A stretch of 45,881 nt of DNA from positions 1 through 45,881 of the forward strand of contig CAJUNX010000032.1 in the NCBI GenBank assembly GCA_910587865.1. Direction: 5' to 3'. Position 1 is the first letter of the stretch, and the number at the start of each line of letters is the position of its first letter. Of the stretch, positions 41,440-45,881 are shown in pieces. The DNA comes from an uncultured Roseburia sp. (GTDB taxonomy: Bacteria; Bacillota; Clostridia; Lachnospirales; Lachnospiraceae). Both the position numbers and the translations under genes were made by a program. The notes below the pieces were generated by a model. The model was given only the letters and a program-made list of their open reading frames with translations. It searched no databases and was not told the DNA's origin.

Positions 41440-42756
41440 TCATAAACCGGAATTCCCCCGCCCGGAACATAACATTCTGATCTCTATCTCATTCCCCTCC
41501 ACCGTCACTGCCGCATAGCTGCCGCAGATCAGCGGCATCATCGGCGGGAGATGGCCGAGATCCACATCCATGATCACCGGAACGCCGTATTCCCCCAGCA
41601 GGTCGCACACCGCGTGATACTGATCCAGCCCCATCAGCTCCTGTCCGAACACCAGCGGCCTCCCGATCAGAAATCCCTTTACATGGGAAAACCAGCCCGC
41701 GTTCTTCATCTGCCAGACGGCCCGTCGGATCGCCATCACATTCAGATCACACGACTCCAGAAACCAGAGAATGCCGTCTTCCTGATAGCGCTCTGTGAAC
41801 TCTTTTACCCTGTCATATCTGGTGCCGGTCAGATTGACGAGACAGTCCATACAGCCGCCAAGCAGACGGCCCTCCATCCGAACCGCTGTGCACGGCTCCT
41901 CCGACATCCTGACGCGCTCCCGGCTCTGTTCGACCGCTACGCACGGTTCCTCCGGCATCCTGACACACTCCCGGCTCTGTCCGACCGCTGCGCACGGCTC
42001 CTCCGGCATCCTGACACACTCCCGGCTCTGTTCGACTGCTGCGCACGGTTCCCCTGGCATCTTCCCGCTCTCAGAATGCACCTTTGCCGCACGCATCTCA
42101 CCCTTCATGGCCGCAGATTCCGTGTCCTCCACCCTCCTGCGACGGTCCTCCACCGAACGGTCCGGCAGAAACACACGCAGCTTCCGCTCCTCCGTCACAT
42201 GATACGGCGCAAGCGGATGCTCCTCATCCTTTAGCCCTTCCCGCTCCCACATCGGATAGCCGTGCACGCGATCCGTCTTACCGCGCAGCAGTGCATACGC
42301 ATCCGCAAGACTTTCATGCCACGGCTCCATTCCGAACGCCGCCGCGCACGGCCCGTAAACAGACGCCGTATCACAGAGCGTCGCCAGCAGAAACGTCATA
42401 TTCGTGTTGTCGGAATACCCCATATACCACTTTGGCTTCGCCGCCCCGATCCGCTCAAAGTCCACATACTCCAATATCTCGCACATCAGCTCTCCGCCCC
42501 CGCAGGAAATCAGAATATCGGCCTCATCGCCGCAGTAGTAGTCGGTCAGCTCCTTCCCGCACGCCTCCGGCGTATTACTGATTCCGATCCCTTTCCCTTC
42601 ATAACAATTCGGGCCGGCCGCCAGCCGGTGTCCGAGCGCGCGAAATTTTTTCTGTGCGTTGTCAAATGCGCTCCGGTAAGGTTCGATATTACATCCGAAC
42701 GACGGTGCAACAAATCCGACTACGCCGTGTTCCGGCAGAAATTCTGGATATTTCAT
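41440..42756 (-). CDS. LD-carboxypeptidase family protein (peptidase S66) with an internal 17-residue tandem repeat
   Basis: A 438-residue protein. S66 peptidases trim the terminal D-Ala from murein tetrapeptides or hydrolyse related peptides (MccF type). The nucleophile Ser lies in 'WYMGYSDNT' after 'ADILISCGGGELM'; Glu in 'GGCMDCLVNLTGT' region and His in 'MDVDLGHLPPMMPL' complete the site. Between the two lobes (about 235-300) lie near-identical units like MPEEPCAAVEQSRECVR, absent from normal S66 enzymes, which are usually 300-350 residues. The start at 42756 is set by GGAGG 8 bases upstream. The 3' end abuts the PfkB remnant, so the last residues (CSGRGNSGL) may be foreign. Confidence 0.85.
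   Translation of the reverse strand: MKYPEFLPEHGVVGFVAPSFGCNIEPYRSAFDNAQKKFRALGHRLAAGPNCYEGKGIGISNTPEACGKELTDYYCGDEADILISCGGGELMCEILEYVDFERIGAAKPKWYMGYSDNTNMTFLLATLCDTASVYGPCAAAFGMEPWHESLADAYALLRGKTDRVHGYPMWEREGLKDEEHPLAPYHVTEERKLRVFLPDRSVEDRRRRVEDTESAAMKGEMRAAKVHSESGKMPGEPCAAVEQSRECVRMPEEPCAAVGQSRECVRMPEEPCVAVEQSRERVRMSEEPCTAVRMEGRLLGGCMDCLVNLTGTRYDRVKEFTERYQEDGILWFLESCDLNVMAIRRAVWQMKNAGWFSHVKGFLIGRPLVFGQELMGLDQYHAVCDLLGEYGVPVIMDVDLGHLPPMMPLICGSYAAVTVEGNEIEIRMLCSGRGNSGL
41890..42061. repeat. 51-bp in-frame tandem repeat inside the LD-carboxypeptidase gene
   Basis: Units starting gcacgg recur at 41890, 41941, 41992 and 42043, exactly 51 bases apart. Each encodes 17 residues on the minus strand, with scattered substitutions. 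No spacers are present, so this is not a CRISPR array. Confidence 0.92.
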
Positions 42757-42816
42757 GAAATTTTCCTCCTTTTTAAACAACTATAGCATAAAAATTCCCA
42801 GATTTCAAAAAAACGC

Positions 42817-42844
42817 TTGCAATCTGTTCCGTTCGATGTATAAT
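42817..42844 (+). promoter_or_regulatory. Promoter of tRNA-Gly
   Basis: TTGCAA, 16 bases, then a perfect TATAAT, 10 bases before the tRNA 5' end. Confidence 0.7.
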
Positions 42845-42853
42845 AATAGATGT

Positions 42854-42924
42854 GCAGACATAGTACATCGGTAGTATATCAGCTTCCCAAGCTGAGGAGG
42901 CGGGTTCGACTCCCGTTGTCTGCT
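42854..42924 (+). tRNA. tRNA-Gly(CCC)
   Basis: A cloverleaf can be drawn by hand: acceptor arms GCAGACA/TGTCTGC (7 pairs), D arm GTAC/GTAT, anticodon stem TCAGC/GCTGA enclosing TTCCCAA (anticodon CCC), variable loop GGAGG-like, and T arm with TTCGACT. The discriminator base is T and CCA is not encoded. Its own promoter precedes it and a terminator follows. Confidence 0.93.
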
Positions 42925-42927
42925 TTG

Positions 42928-42974
42928 TAAAACCCCCGGTATCATCGGTACGTCCGATTCACCGGGGTTTTTCT
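42928..42974 (+). terminator. Intrinsic terminator of tRNA-Gly
   Basis: Arms AAACCCC-c-GGT and ACCGGGGTTT followed by TTTTCTTT, a few bases after the tRNA. Confidence 0.85.
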
Positions 42975-43206
42975 TTGCGCAAAATGACTGCAAAATATGT
43001 TTTATGTGGTGAAATTGCCGTTAGCGGCGCACGGTACAGACTGTCACGGCGCACCGGATCTTATCATTGAAACTGCTTCGCACGGCAGGTGCAGAATGGA
43101 CGATCTGCTTTCACAGATCATCTGGTCAGAGTCGGCAAACCGATCCTGTACGAAAAATACCGCGCATCACGTCTCCTGTCGCTGCAAAAAAGGTCCTGAA
43201 CGGAGA
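42975..43206. other. Non-coding region between tRNA-Gly and the permease gene
   Basis: No convincing coding frame, integrase or attachment repeat is seen here, although tRNA 3' ends are frequent integration sites. Confidence 0.4.
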
Positions 43207-43240
43207 AAACGCCCCTGCTTTTGGCAGGAGCAGGAGCGTT
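43207..43240 (-). terminator. Intrinsic terminator after the FtsX-type permease gene
   Basis: On the minus strand AACGCTCCTGC...GCAGGGGCGTT followed by TTCTCC. A second small stem, AGGTCCC/GGGACCT (43241-43258), lies just before it. Confidence 0.6.
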
Positions 43241-43310
43241 AGGTCCCATCAGGGACCTGGTTTCTGACCACCTTTATTGTACCATTTTACGGAAACTATT
43301 TCAAGTATTT

Positions 43311-44972
43311 TTATTCGATACTCTTTAACGCCTCCACCGGATCGATCCCGTCTAACATCCGGTCCGTGATCAGGTTGACGATCATCGCAAATCCAAACGA
43401 CATCCCGGCCGCCATCGCATAGATCACGGGGTGCAGCGACACCGCCAGGTAGATGGACGGCATGTTCAGCACATAGGTGAGTGTCTGCGCAAACCCGTAT
43501 CCCAGCGGCACTCCGAGGACGATTCCTATCAGCGTCAGGATCAGCGTCTCCTTATCCACATACAGATGCACCTCCCGGTCATAAAATCCAAGCACCTTGA
43601 TCGTGGCAAGCTCCCTGTTCCGCTCCGAGATATTTGTCGTCGCGAGCGTAAAGAGCACGGTAAACGCCAGGCAGGCCGACATCACAATCACAATGTATAC
43701 TATCATATTGATCAGCGCAAACGCACTGGAAAATTCCCCTTTCAGATCCTCCGTGCAGACCGCGGAGAGTACGCCGTCCTGCCCGCCCAGCCATTTTGTG
43801 CACGCGGACGGATCCGTGCACTGTTCCGAAAAATGAACCAGCACGCCGTTTGGCCTGTATTCCCCGAACAGCTCTTCATATGTCGCCTCTGTCAGGTAGA
43901 CAGTGTTTCCGAGATAGTTTTTCACGATCTCCGCCAGGGGAAGTTCCGCCTGCTGTAAATCCATATCCTGCAGAATTGCCGTATCCCCCGGTGTAAGCTC
44001 CAGAATATTTGCGGCATTCTGCGTGAGGTATAATCCTCCGTCGGATAACGTCACCTGCCTGCCCTCCGGGTTCTCGAGATAAATGTAATCCTTCAGATCC
44101 GCTCCCTTTGGAATCACAAACAGCTGCAGCTTTTCCGCCCTGGCATCGGAATTGATCAGTTTTACAGATATAATCATCAGATTCAGCACATCCTCTGTCT
44201 GATCATCCTTTGTCACATAGGATAACAGCGCTTCGTTGTCCTCCTCCGCCGCTGCAGCCATCAGGTCATAGTGGTACACCTGCTCATACTGCCTGGGCAT
44301 CAGATCCGTCACGGAATCTTTGATTGCAAAACCGAACAGCAGGAGCGCCATGCAGCCCATAATACCCGCTACGGTCATAAACAGACGCTTTTTGTAGCGG
44401 AACAGGTTGCGCGCCGTCACTTTATTCAGAAACGAAAAACGGTTCCACACCGGCGTGATATATTCCAGCAGCACACGCGAACCGGATCGCGGTGATTTCG
44501 GGCGCATCAGCGCCGCAGGCGTCTGTTTTAACTCCGCCCGGCAGGCGAAAAACGTCGCCAGCACATTCCCGCCGGCGAAAAGCACGGATCCGGCAGTTCC
44601 GGATACCGGATTCACCCGGACTGCATAGTCCGACAGCAGATACATGATATCGAAAACCTTAAAAAGAATATTGGAAAGCACCACAAAGCCCCCGAAATTT
44701 CCGAGCACGCATCCCGCTGCTCCTGCCAGAAGAGCATAGCGCAGGTACTTCCTGCGGATTTCCCTGTCCGTAAACCCAAGCGCCTTATACGTGCCGATCA
44801 GCCCGCGGTCCTCCTCCACCATCCGCGTGATGGTCGTCAGACTGATCAGAACCGCGACCACCAGAAACAGGCTCGGAAATACCGTCCCGATCGCCTCGAT
44901 CGAATCCGCGTCGCTCTCGACATTGGCATATGCGCTTAACGATGTCCGATCCTGCACATACCAGCGGGTCAT
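43311..44972 (-). CDS. FtsX-like ABC permease, 3' part after a frameshift
   Basis: This frame encodes two FtsX permease domains: first domain helices ('IGTVFPSLFLVVAVLISLTTITRMVEEDRGLIGTYKALGF' onward), a cytoplasmic/extracellular link with 'KVTARNLFRYKKRLFMTVAGIMGCMALLLFG', a periplasmic-side globular region, and the final FtsX domain ('AFTVLFTLATTNISERNRELATIKVLGFYDREV', 'GIVLGVPLGYGFAQ') ending 'MLDGIDPVEALKSIE'. Such large permeases belong to MacB-like systems without transport activity proven. The frame is open back to about 45122, continuing the acidic coiled coil of the upstream fragment ('ELEDARQELLDGEEELAEG'). The ATG at 44972 overlaps the other fragment's stop (ATGA), so reinitiation could in principle still make this part. 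Confidence 0.85.
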   Translation of the reverse strand: MTRWYVQDRTSLSAYANVESDADSIEAIGTVFPSLFLVVAVLISLTTITRMVEEDRGLIGTYKALGFTDREIRRKYLRYALLAGAAGCVLGNFGGFVVLSNILFKVFDIMYLLSDYAVRVNPVSGTAGSVLFAGGNVLATFFACRAELKQTPAALMRPKSPRSGSRVLLEYITPVWNRFSFLNKVTARNLFRYKKRLFMTVAGIMGCMALLLFGFAIKDSVTDLMPRQYEQVYHYDLMAAAAEEDNEALLSYVTKDDQTEDVLNLMIISVKLINSDARAEKLQLFVIPKGADLKDYIYLENPEGRQVTLSDGGLYLTQNAANILELTPGDTAILQDMDLQQAELPLAEIVKNYLGNTVYLTEATYEELFGEYRPNGVLVHFSEQCTDPSACTKWLGGQDGVLSAVCTEDLKGEFSSAFALINMIVYIVIVMSACLAFTVLFTLATTNISERNRELATIKVLGFYDREVHLYVDKETLILTLIGIVLGVPLGYGFAQTLTYVLNMPSIYLAVSLHPVIYAMAAGMSFGFAMIVNLITDRMLDGIDPVEALKSIE

Positions 44973-45881
44973 ATCAATCTCTCTGATTTTGCTTTCGGCA
45001 TCCGCAAACTCTTCCTCCGCCTCCTGCCGGCTTTTTTCATACTCCTCCCAGCCTTCGGCAAGCTCCTCCTCCCCGTCGAGAAGCTCCTGTCTGGCGTCTT
45101 CGAGCTCGCGGTGGCCATCTCAAGCTCACTGCGGCCCTCCTCAAGCTCCTGTTCTGCCTCCGCGGCCTTCTGCTCCAGCTCCGCTTCCCCTTTTGCAAGC
45201 TCCTCACGCGCCAGAAGCAGAGATGCGTAACCGCTGTCAATCTGCTGTTTTCCCTCGAGAAGCTGCCGCTCACTGTCCGCAATCTGCTGCCATGCCGCCG
45301 CAAACTGCTCCTGTGCGCTCTGCTCCTGCTCCGCCAGGCGGGCAAGCTGTGCGTTTAACGCCTGGCGCGTTGCCCGTGCCTGTCCGAGTCCGAAGGCCAG
45401 CTGCGGCAGTCCTCCCGCCAGCTCATCCAGCTGCTGTTTTTGCACGTTTAATATGGCAATCTGCTGCGCCTCATCCGGGACATTCGGATCCAGCATGGAA
45501 ATCTGCTGATCTATCCCCGCTTTCATCCCGTCCGTCACCCGGGAAAGCGCCGCAAGAAACGCCGTCTGCGCCGCCGCCACATTTTCGGGCAGCTGTGCGG
45601 GATCCGGCGCCTGCGCCGTGCCGGTCTGCCCGGCTCCGAAGCCCCCGGCTCCCGGTTCCGCTCCGGCAGCGTTTCCGGCTCCCGCCCCCGATTCCGCTCC
45701 GGCGGCACTTCCGGCTCCCGCTGCCTCCGTTTCCAGCCGGTTTTCGATCACGGGCACATACATCTCCGTCACTGCCTGCACATAGGCATCCCACTGTGTC
45801 TGCGGAAACTGTGCCCCGAACATTCCCGTCCGCCATTCCCTCAAGGTATTCGCCGAAGTCGCTCGTCCATCGGTAAAACCG
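44969..45881 (-). pseudogene. FtsX-like ABC permease, coiled-coil part; one-base frameshift near 45118 and cut by the window edge
   Basis: The frame is open to the right edge (GFTDGRATSANTLREW...), so the start and the first membrane helix lie outside. It contains a Gly/Ala/Glu low-complexity stretch and a long coiled coil rich in E, Q, L and A ('ELEQKAAEAEQELEEGRSELE') of the kind inserted between helices 1 and 2 of large FtsX permeases. Near 45118 the acidic coiled coil changes abruptly to a basic, Ser/Arg-rich tail, while the acidic pattern carries on in the next frame. One missing base in GAG(G)ATGGC explains this. It may be a real mutation or a sequencing error. Confidence 0.75.

Noticed and set aside
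41890..42061. 51-bp repeats considered as a CRISPR array or separate gene
   Set aside because: No spacers, and the units translate in frame within the LD-carboxypeptidase.
42925..43206. Possible integration site at the tRNA-Gly 3' end
   Set aside because: No integrase, no repeat of the tRNA end and no mobile-element gene found nearby in the window.
44791..45876. 361-codon plus-strand open frame opposite the FtsX permease
   Set aside because: Proline/serine-rich shadow of a GC-rich coiled-coil gene on the other strand; no ribosome site and no recognisable domain.

Overview
The window reads as the chromosome of a spore-forming, Gram-positive anaerobe of the Clostridia, most likely a gut Lachnospiraceae. 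The signs are a spoVT gene, a rubrerythrin, an LtaS-type lipoteichoic-acid synthase homologue, AGGAGG ribosome sites, and a sugar-uptake locus with a YesM/YesN-type two-component system and a CUT1 ABC importer. Most genes lie on the minus strand.

Left part (1-8040) is clearly more AT-rich than the rest and looks like an acquired segment. It opens with the 3' part of a BlaR1/MecR1-type penicillin sensor on the plus strand. Facing it on the minus strand are six genes for secreted or membrane-anchored proteins of unknown function, three of them tandem paralogues. The two upstream regions of this set carry perfect or near-perfect BlaI/MecI-type dyads (TTACA-nn-TGTAA). I infer a BlaI/BlaR1-controlled regulon of surface proteins without a beta-lactamase in view. 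An isolated unknown gene (7008-7844) follows.

Middle part (8047-29754) is GC-rich carbohydrate metabolism. After an RlmD-like rRNA methyltransferase come a GH13 sugar phosphorylase translationally coupled to a P-loop kinase, and a LacI-type regulator whose likely operators (two inverted GAGATTTGCGCCAAAT copies) lie before the kinase gene. Next is a long minus-strand operon: AraC-type response regulator, sensor kinase, two ABC permeases, a sugar-binding lipoprotein, and two Cys-type sulfatases that lack signal peptides. This suggests import of sulfated oligosaccharides followed by cytoplasmic desulfation. Beyond spoVT is a rare fusion of a 12-helix MFS transporter with an intact GH2 glycosidase in one 3.2-kb frame, preceded by a 38-bp tandem repeat. 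A HAD phosphatase and a ferredoxin-domain aldo/keto reductase follow.

Right part (29892-45881) is mixed housekeeping and envelope functions: rubrerythrin, LtaS-like synthase, MprF/AglD-type flippase, zinc phospholipase-like protein, D-2-hydroxyacid dehydrogenase, patatin, MATE pump, NfeD-like protein, a stand-alone protein resembling part of the flagellar cap FliD, a YitT protein, a decayed PfkB sugar kinase, an LD-carboxypeptidase with an internal 17-residue tandem repeat, tRNA-Gly(CCC), and a large FtsX-type permease that runs off the right edge and carries a one-base frameshift.

All assignments come from reading motifs and translations by eye; no database search was run.
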